A stretch of DNA of 64,000 nucleotides. Source: Pirellulaceae bacterium. GTDB lineage: Bacteria > Planctomycetota > Planctomycetia > Pirellulales > Pirellulaceae. Below the pieces are notes generated by a model, which saw nothing but the letters and a program-made list of their open reading frames with translations, searched no databases and was not told where the DNA came from. The stretch covers positions 57,142 through 121,141 of the forward strand of contig JADYZV010000073.1 in the NCBI GenBank assembly GCA_020852965.1, read 5' to 3'. Position 1 is the stretch's first letter, and every line of letters begins with the position of its first letter. Positions 28,101 to 37,945 of this stretch are shown here, one piece after another. The position numbers and the translations under genes are program-made.

Positions 28101-31100
28101 GTTGCCGTATGAATCGCTCGGACGCTCTGCGGCTGAAAAGCTCAAACAAGCACAAGCGAAAGCCAAATCAAACAATCTGCGAGGAATCAATACCACCCTG
28201 CCCCACCAGCAATCACCGCTGGCGATGAGAAGTATGGCCTCGCAAGTACAAACAGCCACCGGCTTGATCGCGGACAATCGGTACTATGGCACCAATCAAA
28301 CGCCTCCGGTCTGGACTCCTGAGGCCTACGGTGTTGCTCGCATGGCTGCCTTGGGCTGGTTGATCCGATTTGAGGACGAGGATGGCGATAAGGATGATGT
28401 CGGAGTGGAGGCGACCCAGACGAGCGGAACAACAGATCAAGCAACTACCGTTGAGACGGGCAAAGCGCTCGAACCACCTAGCGATTCTACACCAGCCAGC
28501 TTATCCATCGTCGACTTGGTGCGTGACAGGGCGATGGTGGAGAATGCGACGCGGGATGCAATCTACGATTGGCTGTACGTGGCCCAGTTGAAAAGCGACT
28601 TTCCGACTGTGTTCGAGATCGCTCGGTTGCTGGCCCGAGCCGGAGGTAAAGAAGAGTATCAATTCTATTTGACTTCGCTCAAGTTGCGTCACACAGATGT
28701 GAATCAAAATCAAGCGGGTGGCAATCGGTCAGGAGCAGCTAGCGCAAATAAGACACCATTGAGTGAAGACGATTTGCAATTGGCGCGCGATTGTTACACG
28801 CTGCTGAATGACACCGACAAAAGCGTGGACCTAGAATCACTTTATGGCAGCAACATTGCCTTTGGCTCCAACGGACAAGCCTATGTGTTGGTGGGTGGCA
28901 GTTATTCGCCGCTTCCAGGAGTTTTTCGCGGTGAGGGAGGCTATTTGACAGTGCTGGTTGAAGAGTTGCGGCTAGCCGGTCACTCCGATGAAGCATTGCA
29001 GTTACTCAACGAGCACTTGGCCGCTGCCACAACAGCCTCTCAACTGGCAGGCGTGATGTCGCTTCTCTTTTCGGAAGAGCGATTTGATGAACTGCCCGAC
29101 ACGCTCGAACGCTGGCAGCAGGCAGCATTGAAACAGATTGCAGATGCGCCGGTCACGGCACCCACGCGCGGGTCGTCTCGCAGCGCCGCTCAAGCGAATT
29201 CCGCCAACGTGATGTCAGGCGCACAGAACATTCTTCAACAGTGGTTGGGCAAGCTCGGCGAGGATGAGGAAAACGCACTTGTATTGACCGTTCTCGACCG
29301 CTGTTTAACAGTTGCTGAGGCGGAGGTTCGACATCAACGGCTGGTGCAAGCCGCTCAAACACGGCGAACCCAACAGGCGGCTCCAACTTCAGCAGCGCTT
29401 GGTCGGGTGAGCGTCTACTACGGCAAACAGCAAACGCATGCCAACTTGAATTTCCCGCCCGTTAGCCGGTGGCTGGACCGTACCGGTATCACGCTGCTCT
29501 ACCAGACGCATGAAGTGCTCAAACACAATGACGTGGGGTCGGATTTGACCGAAATGCTTCGCAAACGCTTGACTGTAGCATCTACGGATGTTGAAAACGT
29601 CGACCAATCGATATGCAATCATCTCTATTTAGCCTCGGCCTTGTGGTGGGTCGAAGAACAAGATGAAGCCGTAGAACAGATGGCTAGTGCGGCCGCTTTG
29701 GCTGCCGATGACCTGAGCATGCAATTCAGCTTGGCCTCCATGTACGAAACGCGTGGGGATTTTGATGAAGCCGCTACGCTGCTCGAAAAGATTGTTCCCC
29801 GAGATCAAAAGATTCTTCAGGCTATCGAGTTGCGCATGCTGCAATTGGCCGAACGGCTGGGAGATACCGATCGAGCACGAACTGCCGCAGAGCGACTGTT
29901 CGGTTTGCGGCTCGATTCACAAACGCAACTAAGTTTAGTAGACCGCATGCGCCGCTTGGGTCTAGGAGCGATGGCCGACGCGGTGCTCGCTCGGGCAGAA
30001 CGGACGGCCACCAATCAGACTTCATCGTTGGCTTCACTGATGATGCTCTACCAGGGGCAGGGCAAGGTGGAACAAGCGACTCAACTTGCCCATATTTTGC
30101 TGCGCAAGACGACGTCGCCTATCAACATCAACATTCGAAGCGGTCGCAATCCGTCGCGATACCGAACTCAGGACAGTGGCTTCCGCACCCAAGCGCTGCA
30201 GTTGTTACAGAGGTCGGGTGCCCTGCAGAGTTTGATCGCGCAACTGGAAAGCCAGCTCGAACGCTCCCCCGACTCGATTCCGGCCATGCAGCAATTAATT
30301 GAATTCTATGAGGCGACGAATCAGAAGGAGGATGTATTAAGAATCGTCCAGCAAGGATTGAAGATACGCCCCGATTCTCCGATGTTGCGACTACAACTGG
30401 CCAAGCAACTGGAACAGTCAGGCAAAGCCAACGAGGCCTGCGATCAGTATTTGGAGCTGCTGAAGATCAAGCCCGATTGGGTCACGGATGAACTCTATCA
30501 AATCGATCGAGTTTTCACCCAAGCCAAACGCAAAGCCGATTTGGTGAACGGCTTGAGCCAAATCAATTTGAAACAGGTGTCGCAGCCGTACTATATTTTC
30601 CAGACCGCTTCTGGCTTGCTTGCAGACGAAGAGACCGTGGATGCTGGACTGAAGCTACTGGAACGAGCCTTCGACGCATTTCCGAGTCATCGAAACTACT
30701 TAACGCAGAATATTCGCAATGAATCGATTTGGAGGAATGATCGCTTCTATCAATTTGCGAAACGAGCCGCCTTGCCAACACCCCAGGACATCCGCAGCAA
30801 TCCCTGGATAGGCTTGAATCAGATTAATTCTTACAGCGGAAACGGCGAAGTAAATGTCTTCTTTCATCAGATGCTACAGGGCCTGAAGTCCACCGACAAA
30901 TTGGATGACCTGGAGAATTCGATCAAGACGTTGCTCGACCAACAACCCGGTTGGCATAGTGGCCGGGCGATGTTAGCGCTGTTGGAGTTGGCGACCGACC
31001 GCAAAGCGGAGGCGCAAGCACGCCTCACCGCGTTGCTCGAAGATGACGCGATTTCAAAGTCTATGCCTGCCGAGGCGTGTTGGATTATTGGACAAGAGTT

Positions 31101-34100
31101 GGATCGCTTCGAAGATACGCGCGATCTGGCCATGACCCTCTTTGAACGGGCTGTCTCCTCGCCATCTACCAACGGCATGAATCAGTTGCAATTCACGCCC
31201 GTCGCCAAACTGATTGACGGATTTGTACGGGCGGGGCGAACCGAAGAAGCCAAGCAAATGCTGCTCAAACAACTTTCGCAAACAACTTTTGATCAATACG
31301 ATCCCAGCTATGCCGCTTACCAGCGCATCGAGAACTCCACTTGGGCGGCGGAGCAGTTAGTCAAAATGAACTTTCCCGTGGATGCCATGAAACTCTATCG
31401 GGATCTGTTAGACCAACCCGAAGAGCTAATCCTTGCATCGAACATGTACTCCGGTGGCGCGGGGGATCGGTTTGAGAATAAAATTCGTCAAGGACTCTCA
31501 GCCGCTATGAGCTCGGTTTCGGAAACGAACGCCAATGAGGTAGTCTCCCAACTACTTTTTGTTCCTGAAACGCTGAAACCTGGTGCTTCTGCTTTGGACC
31601 TGATGCTCTCGATCCCCCAACCCCAAGATCTGACTAAGAGCGATATCAAGAGTTCCTATGTTGAACTTCTAAAATCGCTCGGTGCTGAGTCTGCGATAGC
31701 CGAACGCATTGACGCACGACTGACCGAGTTGACTCGGCAATATCCCGATGATTTGTCGATTGCCATCCTCGATGCGGCTTGGCAACTGCAAAACAATTCT
31801 GACAACACGGCCCAGGCGGTTAAGAAGTTGCTGGCGCTCTCCTCCGATCATCGCTTGGAAGAGGTTCCTGAAGGGCGTCGCCCGAATTCGAGGCAACGTC
31901 GAGAAGCGGCCAAGCTGATTCCGCTGTGGCTGGTTGCACAGGCTTGTATTGGCAAGACCGAGCTGTATCAAGACGGAACGAAACTAGCGGAAATGAGCCA
32001 AGCCGCTGCGGCTCGGCAACTGGGAATCAAGGAGAGATCGGCCATTTTGTATCAATGGGGTAAGGCTTTATTGAACGCTGGTCACAGGGAGGAAGCCGAA
32101 GTACGTTGGACTGAATTGCTTGAATTGGCGACGCAGCGACCGGGGAGCCACAAGGAGGACAGTCCAGGCAAAACGAGTTGGCTACCTACCACCGCCTCGC
32201 CAATTGCAGTTGCACTTGGAATCGGCGCAGGCCCCTTTCCACTTTTGACTGTTTTGCAGCCACCTGCTGCGAACTCACCAGCCGCTCGCCCCTCCACTGC
32301 GCAAGGACGTAATCCCGCTGGCCAAGTCCCAGATGCGAATGACGGCAAACGGGCGCACGTAGCACCTTTGACTCTCTCGCAATTCCGTACGGTCTTGGCC
32401 GTTGCACAGGCTACGGCGGAGGGGCGCATGTTTGATCTTTCGCTTCGAGCTGTCAGCGAATCCTTAAAGGGTGGCTTCCCGGTTCCTGACCCCGTTGCGG
32501 TCGATCCAAATTCGTCGCCTAATCCCTTTATCCGCTCGTCATCCTCAGCCAATGTGGAGGTCGACCCGATTGAAAGCGAGGTTGTTAGCTCGCTGGAAAA
32601 TGTGCTTTCGGTGTGGTCACGTGAGGGATTTCCTAGTGACGAGACTTACCAGATTTTGAAATCGTTGGTGTTGCCGACAAGCCATGCGCAGGAAATTCGT
32701 TTGTACATATCCGCGCCGGATCTGACGAATGTGAAAGTTAAGAGTTTGGCTGAGCCGCTTGTGGCAGCAGCGGCCCAAGCAGGACAGTTAGACGATTTAA
32801 GAAACGTATTGACCGAGCGCCAGTCGACCCCTCAAGCCCAGTTGGCTGGCGCTGCACTGAACGTTTTAATCGGCCTCCAACAGAACTCCAGCAAATCTTC
32901 CCTGGAACCGCTACAGCAGATTACCAGCCAATCGCTCGAGGGCATGTCATCCCAAGATCGGCTGGTGGCTTTCTTGGCTGCGCTACGCGCCTTCGATTCG
33001 CCAGAACTAAAGGAAATAGCTTTTCCAATCCTGCGTCAAACGTTGCAATGGGAGCTGCAATCTCAGAGAAGCCAAAACAGGGATATCAGTGTAGCCGGAA
33101 AGTTGGCAAATCTTGTTAATCGCCATCTTTCGGAAGCAGGCGACGAAAAGGCGGTATTCGAATATTTCGATCAGCTACTCGTCAGTCGCCAAGCCCACTA
33201 CAGCGCCAACGCGGAGTATGGACTTTACATGCAGCGAAACGACCTGATCAACTTGGCGAAGCAAGCGTCTGAGCTCGACATGACCACCGTGGCAATAAAT
33301 TACCTTGGCCGCGCTGTTGATTTTGAAGAGACACAATATGGTTCACCCGATTTCAGCATCCCGTTTTCCATGGTCATTCGTCCGCTTCGGTCTCTTCCAC
33401 CGCATGAAAGGTATGCTGCCTGGCTGAAGTGGACCATGCCAATCGAAGGGCGTCAAACGCTTCGAGCCTTGCACCAAGTTCATGCGCCTGTGGTAGTTCC
33501 TCGGGCATTCACCACGGCAAACCGCCCCTACGATACACAGCTTCACGACACGTTGCTCAGCAATTTCACCGAGCTAGTTGATGCTGCCCAGCAGGCAAAC
33601 CAGCTCGCTGAACTAAGATCTCTGGTACAGCCGCTCGTAGATGCTAAAGAGAAATCTGCGGACATGCTGCTGGCTTTGATTCTGATCGCTCAAGAAGATG
33701 CCGCTGTCGGTATCCCATTGGTAGAGTCCCTGCAAGCGACTTTTGCCGACAGAATGAAGGCGGAGAGGGAGGCGAAGTCCAACGGTAACAATCGAGGGCG
33801 GCCAGCGTCTGTCTTGGCCGACTATTTGGTTTTTCAAGCCTGTCTTCAATCGCCCACATTCGTTTCATTATACGAGCATCGTTTGCCACAGTTTCGTCGG
33901 CAACTTCAGCAACAGTCGGGCGGTTCAGTTCTTAATTTCATCAATTCAGATTGGGCCAGACGCGCGTCGTCGCCCATCGCTCCAGATTTAAAGTTCCCCA
34001 GCGATCCGTTCGCACATTGGGTTCCAGTCGGCGGAGGTAACGGAAACGCTCAACCGCTGCCATGGTGGTCCCTGTACCAGGACCAACTCATGTCGCTCGG

Positions 34101-37100
34101 AGGAGCTTACGAAAGCAAGTTGCTGTTTCGCTATCCATTGGCTGGTGACCATTTTACTATCGAGATGGACTATTTTGGTGAGGGACGCTCTGTTGGCAGC
34201 GCAAGCTTCGGTGGGGTGCTGGTGACTCCAACATCCGCAAGTGGATCTGCCACTATAAGGTCCCTTTCCGGACATGAAAATTTCAACCGCTACGGAGCGC
34301 TGAAACGTAGCAATGCCTCCAGCGATCGGTTGACGATTGAAGTCTATCAAGGCGTCATACGCCATTTATTAAACAATCGTTTGATTTATCAAGAACCGGT
34401 CGCGCCCACTAGCCCGTGGCTAGTCTTGCACACCAATGGCTCAGCCATAAGCGCCTACCGAAATATCCAAATCCGAGGGGACGTCGACATCCCCGAAGCC
34501 GTTCCGCTCATCGACAGTGACCACCTGGATGGCTGGCGCTGTGATACGTTTAGCGAATCGCAACCGCGCAAGAGGCTGATGAAAGAGACACCGGCCCGCG
34601 AGGACGACAGCATCGCCTATTATCAGCAGCAGGAACCGACCGTATTCGACTGGAATGCGGTCGACGGAGTGTTGCAAGGTAGAGCTATTGAGTCCGCATC
34701 TCCCGATCAGCAGAGCTGGATCTACTACCATCGGCCACTGCAGGGCGGCGAGTCGATTGAGTACGAATTCTTTTACAAGCCTGGCACTGAGGTAGCTCAT
34801 CCGACCATCGGACAAGTCGCTTTGTTGTTGGAGCCGACGGGCGTGGTCTCTCACTGGGTGGCCACGCGAGAAGATATCGGTTTGCATGACATCAAACCGG
34901 ACAACGTGATCGTAGAACCAGATAGCCGCCGCGGCCCCGAGCAATTGCCGCTAAAGCCTGACGACTGGAACAATGTTCAGCTACAGGTGCAAGGAGATGT
35001 AGCGATTGTCACTCTGAATGGATCGATCGTCTGCGAACGTGCGCTCGAGCCGGAATTGCATCGCCAATTCGGCATCTTTCGCTACAAAGGGCAATCGAGC
35101 CGAGTTCGCAACGTGGTCCTTCGAGGCAACTGGCCTGCGACGGTTCCGGCTGGCGAGGAAATGTTGGCCTTAGCACGACCATTGCCACCTGAGTCGATAC
35201 TCTCCGTAAGCGAGATTGAAGACGACATATTAATCGCACCTTTGGCAGGCGATGTCGTGGCTGCCGCACGCTCGATGTCTGACGATGTCGCTTACGATTA
35301 TTTGCTGCAGTGGGTGCTTCCCTCGGCAACTCATAAACAAATCCGGCTGTACTACGCACAACTGCCTATAGAGTCGAATGCTGGAGCGAATGAGTTTGGC
35401 TTTGGATCCATCGTCGCTCCTGCCGTGGAGCTCGTTCGTTTGGCCGTCCAACTCAAAAAAGTGGATCAGTTGGTCAACGCAATCGATCAAGTTACTGCGG
35501 ATTCGCCCGACCAGCGACGTGCGGCGCTCGCACTCAATACGATCATTGCGATGGAAGTGGACCTCAACGCGATGATCCCTGACTTGCTTAGAGAGGTCTG
35601 GGAATCAGTTCTTAAACCTTACGCTCCTGGCACTTCCGCCAGGGAACGTACCGCTGAGTTTTTAGTCGCATGGAGGGCGGGTCAACATCCTATCTACTGG
35701 TTCATCGGTAGCGACATCGCGCGCATGCTGCGGGACTACGAACGCGATGATGAGACGGCATCCGGCGACAGTGGCTTCAAGCGACAGGTCCATACCTTGG
35801 TGGGAGACATCGAGCGTAGGGCCAGGTTGGTGCCCTTTGACAGCGCACGCGATGCATCTGCCAGCCGAAGCCAATGGACCTCGGTCCCCTATCTAACACC
35901 GGAACATCGCTGGGCCGGCTATCGAAGCTCGACTTGGGCTCTCGCTAAGGGATCGGCAATGCATTTGCCGGCCGACACTTGGAGCCAGCTCTTTTTTCAA
36001 TCGCCGCTAAAGGGCAATTTTGAAATCTTGGCGAGCCGAACCACGCATGGCCATAAAGAGCTATCGATCGCTTGGGGCATGCACAGCGCCGAGCCACTTC
36101 ACGACCTAAAAGGAGTGCGTGTGAGCACGGTCATGCACGGGTCTAAGGACGTAAGCAAAGAGGTACAGCTTCCTGTGTGGGATCAGCAAGCGGAATTCCG
36201 CATCGTCGTTGAGGGTCGCAAAGTGACCACTTGGACCAACGCCGTCCAAATCCACGAACAGATCTTCGATAGGCAGCCCGATCCGTGGCTGTTGCTACAA
36301 TCGAGAAACGCTACGAATGACTCTCGAGTCAGCAATCTACGGATTGTAGGAACTCCTGAAATACCGGCGGAAATCGACTTGATCGATATCGCGGGCTTAG
36401 CCGGTTGGCGGGCCGATATTTACAACGAGTCGTTCCGGACAGAAGTAGATGCAGACAACAATCAAGGTGTATTCTGGCGGCGAGTTGACGAAGAACTGCT
36501 AGGTCAACTGGGCAAGACTACCACGGCTGAATCCCGCGAGTCGCTGTTGGTGTACCAGCGCCCCATGTTAGAGGATGGCGAGATCGAGTTCGAGGCCTGG
36601 TATGAGCCTGGAGTATTCGAAGTCCACCCCGCACTAGGTCGCCAAGCATTTGTGCTAACTGAGGGTGGCGTTAAGCTGCATCGACTAACCGATGCACAAT
36701 ACGAAACCCGCGGACTCACGGCGGATAACCAAGAGCCGATCCCGAAGGCGGCTGACAGTTTGAAGCTCAAACCCAAGGACTGGAACCATGTGCGTCTGAC
36801 TTTACGTGGCGATATTTTGGCCATTGCAGTCAACGGCGAAGAGGCTGCCAGTGTGCAAATAGATGAACTGCCGAACTTGCGTCAGTTTGGACTGTTTCGC
36901 TATTCCAATCAGACGCAAGCTCGCGTTCGCAAGCTGCTTTATCGAGGAGAGTGGCCCAAGGAACTCCCCTCCGTAGAAGAACAACTATTGTCGGCTGCGG
37001 GTGAAGCTGAAAAACTCGCAGATGCAAGAACGCTCCTCGACGCCGATCTGTCTCAGCCACCATCTCAGCTCGAAAGTATGCACATCACCTTTCGCGGTCC

Positions 37101-37641
37101 AGCGGATCGGAGAAAAACTTCCGAAGATGGTTTGACGCTGCACTTGCACGACAACAAGTCCTTGGAAGATAGTCCGGGAATTGCATATACCGAACCGGTC
37201 GAAGGGGACTGTGAAGTCACCATAGCTTATCGGGATCTTGACATGACTCCACACAAGTCAGGCTGGGGGGGTGGGCTGGTTTTGGAAGTGGAATTGGACG
37301 ATCTTCAGAAGACACGCGTGCAGTGCAATGTTTCACTAGACGAGAACCAGCAAGTCCAACATACCACTCAGGTCTTGCGCCAGGATGCCAATGATGAATC
37401 TCACGCGATTGACCAGCAATTTCTGCATCCAGGCAATCTCTCTGGGAGCCTGCGGTTGGTGCGCTGCGGCGGTCAGATTGATTGCTATGCAGCCGCAGAT
37501 GGAATTGAAGAGTATCAACATCTGAATTCGGTCGCCGTGGGATCAGCCAAGATCCGAACGGTGGCATGTACGGCTATGAGTTCCGACGATGCCGCGAAAC
37601 TGGATGTTACCTTGACGCGGCTAACGATTCGCGGGAACTAA
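25156..37641 (+). CDS. Giant exported TPR / DUF1583-like protein (4161 aa)
   Basis: GAGGAG lies 9-10 nt before the ATG. A signal peptide (VTLLWASLFHAPGLIAA) sends the protein out of the cytoplasm. Residues ~60-1030 are consecutive TPRs (DALASYYLGQAQLRIGQSTE, LYRKAVELAPGDPQYREYLG). After an acidic linker (DEDGDKDDVG, ~1072), a second helical-repeat region runs to ~2950 with a Pro/Ala-rich linker near 2335-2395. The C-terminal third contains two copies of a beta-rich module. Copy 1 (~2955-3327) has DGWRCDTFSES, FYKPGTEVAHPTIGQ, LKPDDWNNVQLQVQGD and FGIFRYKGQSSRVRNVVLRG. Copy 2 (~3585-3938) has AGWRADIYNES, WYEPGVFEVHPALGR, LKPKDWNHVRLTLRGD and FGLFRYSNQTQARVRKLLYRG. A partial jelly-roll follows at the end. 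These modules resemble the planctomycetal DUF1583 family. It probably scaffolds or binds surface polymers (inference). It diverges from the MoxR operon. Confidence 0.85.
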   Translation: MNWSNHFFGFSSVRVTLLWASLFHAPGLIAAPSPQSANTSKAATTESTTAEAIELTEEEARQIKTTERFLDVLLKNPRYGTALDRVYGHHIEFGTLDKFLETLKDRANSEADAGAIWMLLGLFESQRGNDAAAVESLQQAEQLRPSDALASYYLGQAQLRIGQSTEAIASLERAIERKPARADLLEIFQTLGRVHQRAQRTEQAMEVWQRLESLFPDDPRVLEQIAVTLAEEGQPALALPRYQKLAGLVRDDYRKVVYNVTAAELTIKTGEREAGLQLLEKVLQDLNPESWLYRDVRRRIDDVFLRSGDQDSLVKYYQNWLASHPEDVEGMARLAKFLASSARVPEATQWMEKVLQLAPTRADLRKAFIDQLTSDQRFAEAIEQYEQLIKSNPGNTDYLRDWGKLVLRHRDIPEEDRKREAIRVWNQILTTRPDDALTVSQVADLFRQNKINDQAEQLYRKAVELAPGDPQYREYLGEFLHLQGRSEEALQMWASIAEGARRTAVNVNRLAEVYNSFGFTEQATVEIAEALKLDPKDFSLHIRAADYHLKAGKYDPALEFVASAEALAANDDERDAVIQQRIDILQGSQQLDEVADELLAKLDQQSQATSADWYLAARYLEAARRWPLATEAIDKAILADSKSIPALNVAARIAETSGDYGRASKMNRTLAEIDRRSRGDHLMNVSRLEAQLGRADEALKAAQELIVFAPGNTDNYEFFAQVCLRFGRADEGLDALRKAVRINPNEPHLIMALAAALADQLRTDEAIEVYWRAFDKSDEVEDKVSLTMKLTLLYQQINQLDKLIDRLERERREVDKRREMTICLAQAWHTSGDLGAARQELEGLLSEDTRDTNLLNQLAKLCQEAADPDAAVAYQRQLVAIAPGHETEFPLAGMLMASGQTDEAREIFVKLTQREEDPVRQMRALDSLITQGNFESAIGVIEPILAQNREDWELLYREGVAWASLDKKEEAINRFQRILALRLPYESLGRSAAEKLKQAQAKAKSNNLRGINTTLPHQQSPLAMRSMASQVQTATGLIADNRYYGTNQTPPVWTPEAYGVARMAALGWLIRFEDEDGDKDDVGVEATQTSGTTDQATTVETGKALEPPSDSTPASLSIVDLVRDRAMVENATRDAIYDWLYVAQLKSDFPTVFEIARLLARAGGKEEYQFYLTSLKLRHTDVNQNQAGGNRSGAASANKTPLSEDDLQLARDCYTLLNDTDKSVDLESLYGSNIAFGSNGQAYVLVGGSYSPLPGVFRGEGGYLTVLVEELRLAGHSDEALQLLNEHLAAATTASQLAGVMSLLFSEERFDELPDTLERWQQAALKQIADAPVTAPTRGSSRSAAQANSANVMSGAQNILQQWLGKLGEDEENALVLTVLDRCLTVAEAEVRHQRLVQAAQTRRTQQAAPTSAALGRVSVYYGKQQTHANLNFPPVSRWLDRTGITLLYQTHEVLKHNDVGSDLTEMLRKRLTVASTDVENVDQSICNHLYLASALWWVEEQDEAVEQMASAAALAADDLSMQFSLASMYETRGDFDEAATLLEKIVPRDQKILQAIELRMLQLAERLGDTDRARTAAERLFGLRLDSQTQLSLVDRMRRLGLGAMADAVLARAERTATNQTSSLASLMMLYQGQGKVEQATQLAHILLRKTTSPININIRSGRNPSRYRTQDSGFRTQALQLLQRSGALQSLIAQLESQLERSPDSIPAMQQLIEFYEATNQKEDVLRIVQQGLKIRPDSPMLRLQLAKQLEQSGKANEACDQYLELLKIKPDWVTDELYQIDRVFTQAKRKADLVNGLSQINLKQVSQPYYIFQTASGLLADEETVDAGLKLLERAFDAFPSHRNYLTQNIRNESIWRNDRFYQFAKRAALPTPQDIRSNPWIGLNQINSYSGNGEVNVFFHQMLQGLKSTDKLDDLENSIKTLLDQQPGWHSGRAMLALLELATDRKAEAQARLTALLEDDAISKSMPAEACWIIGQELDRFEDTRDLAMTLFERAVSSPSTNGMNQLQFTPVAKLIDGFVRAGRTEEAKQMLLKQLSQTTFDQYDPSYAAYQRIENSTWAAEQLVKMNFPVDAMKLYRDLLDQPEELILASNMYSGGAGDRFENKIRQGLSAAMSSVSETNANEVVSQLLFVPETLKPGASALDLMLSIPQPQDLTKSDIKSSYVELLKSLGAESAIAERIDARLTELTRQYPDDLSIAILDAAWQLQNNSDNTAQAVKKLLALSSDHRLEEVPEGRRPNSRQRREAAKLIPLWLVAQACIGKTELYQDGTKLAEMSQAAAARQLGIKERSAILYQWGKALLNAGHREEAEVRWTELLELATQRPGSHKEDSPGKTSWLPTTASPIAVALGIGAGPFPLLTVLQPPAANSPAARPSTAQGRNPAGQVPDANDGKRAHVAPLTLSQFRTVLAVAQATAEGRMFDLSLRAVSESLKGGFPVPDPVAVDPNSSPNPFIRSSSSANVEVDPIESEVVSSLENVLSVWSREGFPSDETYQILKSLVLPTSHAQEIRLYISAPDLTNVKVKSLAEPLVAAAAQAGQLDDLRNVLTERQSTPQAQLAGAALNVLIGLQQNSSKSSLEPLQQITSQSLEGMSSQDRLVAFLAALRAFDSPELKEIAFPILRQTLQWELQSQRSQNRDISVAGKLANLVNRHLSEAGDEKAVFEYFDQLLVSRQAHYSANAEYGLYMQRNDLINLAKQASELDMTTVAINYLGRAVDFEETQYGSPDFSIPFSMVIRPLRSLPPHERYAAWLKWTMPIEGRQTLRALHQVHAPVVVPRAFTTANRPYDTQLHDTLLSNFTELVDAAQQANQLAELRSLVQPLVDAKEKSADMLLALILIAQEDAAVGIPLVESLQATFADRMKAEREAKSNGNNRGRPASVLADYLVFQACLQSPTFVSLYEHRLPQFRRQLQQQSGGSVLNFINSDWARRASSPIAPDLKFPSDPFAHWVPVGGGNGNAQPLPWWSLYQDQLMSLGGAYESKLLFRYPLAGDHFTIEMDYFGEGRSVGSASFGGVLVTPTSASGSATIRSLSGHENFNRYGALKRSNASSDRLTIEVYQGVIRHLLNNRLIYQEPVAPTSPWLVLHTNGSAISAYRNIQIRGDVDIPEAVPLIDSDHLDGWRCDTFSESQPRKRLMKETPAREDDSIAYYQQQEPTVFDWNAVDGVLQGRAIESASPDQQSWIYYHRPLQGGESIEYEFFYKPGTEVAHPTIGQVALLLEPTGVVSHWVATREDIGLHDIKPDNVIVEPDSRRGPEQLPLKPDDWNNVQLQVQGDVAIVTLNGSIVCERALEPELHRQFGIFRYKGQSSRVRNVVLRGNWPATVPAGEEMLALARPLPPESILSVSEIEDDILIAPLAGDVVAAARSMSDDVAYDYLLQWVLPSATHKQIRLYYAQLPIESNAGANEFGFGSIVAPAVELVRLAVQLKKVDQLVNAIDQVTADSPDQRRAALALNTIIAMEVDLNAMIPDLLREVWESVLKPYAPGTSARERTAEFLVAWRAGQHPIYWFIGSDIARMLRDYERDDETASGDSGFKRQVHTLVGDIERRARLVPFDSARDASASRSQWTSVPYLTPEHRWAGYRSSTWALAKGSAMHLPADTWSQLFFQSPLKGNFEILASRTTHGHKELSIAWGMHSAEPLHDLKGVRVSTVMHGSKDVSKEVQLPVWDQQAEFRIVVEGRKVTTWTNAVQIHEQIFDRQPDPWLLLQSRNATNDSRVSNLRIVGTPEIPAEIDLIDIAGLAGWRADIYNESFRTEVDADNNQGVFWRRVDEELLGQLGKTTTAESRESLLVYQRPMLEDGEIEFEAWYEPGVFEVHPALGRQAFVLTEGGVKLHRLTDAQYETRGLTADNQEPIPKAADSLKLKPKDWNHVRLTLRGDILAIAVNGEEAASVQIDELPNLRQFGLFRYSNQTQARVRKLLYRGEWPKELPSVEEQLLSAAGEAEKLADARTLLDADLSQPPSQLESMHITFRGPADRRKTSEDGLTLHLHDNKSLEDSPGIAYTEPVEGDCEVTIAYRDLDMTPHKSGWGGGLVLEVELDDLQKTRVQCNVSLDENQQVQHTTQVLRQDANDESHAIDQQFLHPGNLSGSLRLVRCGGQIDCYAAADGIEEYQHLNSVAVGSAKIRTVACTAMSSDDAAKLDVTLTRLTIRGN

Positions 37642-37711
37642 GTGCTTTGGGCTCCTCAGAAGGATTGGTTGGTATCGCAGAAGTATGAGATGAATCGATT
37701 GGCGTTACTAT

Positions 37712-37766
37712 CCGTGCTAGCGAATGACATGAATTCTCGCACGGATGGCAAAGCCGGAGCACGGAT
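37712..37766. repeat. Family-2 dispersed repeat
   Basis: It contains TAGCGAATGACATGAATTCT followed by CGCACGGATGGCAAAGCCGG and AGCACGGAT. Nearly the same sequence, inverted, is at 54453-54500; partial copies are at 6741-6772 and 39500-39525. Confidence 0.8.
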
Positions 37767-37811
37767 GAGAGGAGAAGAGACGATCTTTTTCGCTTCCCTG
37801 CAGTGTTTTTA

Positions 37812-37873
37812 TAGCCGGAGTTACGAGACTTTGGACGAAGTGGAAAAAAACCAAAGTCTTGCAACTTCGGCTA
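37812..37873. repeat. Long imperfect palindrome
   Basis: Arms of 23 bp at 37812-37834 and 37851-37873 pair with three mismatches. The right arm contains CCAAAGTCTTGCAACTTCGG. The shared GTTACGAG string suggests a distant link to family 1, but the arms otherwise differ. Confidence 0.7.
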
Positions 37874-37945
37874 CGAAATTGTTTTCGAAAGTGGTATTAT
37901 TTGGCTTGTGCCCCTTGCTTAAATCCCAACTGAAGGATCCCGTTC

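Larger units (their letters stand above)
37642..37945. other. Intergenic region carrying two different palindromic repeats
   Basis: The 304 bp between the giant TPR gene and the DUF4175-like gene hold a family-2 repeat (37712-37766) and a long imperfect palindrome (37812-37873). An open frame crosses the region but is made of repeat sequence and overlaps the next gene, so it is not accepted. The downstream gene is probably either co-transcribed or served by a promoter near 37890-37920, but none is clear. Confidence 0.5.
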
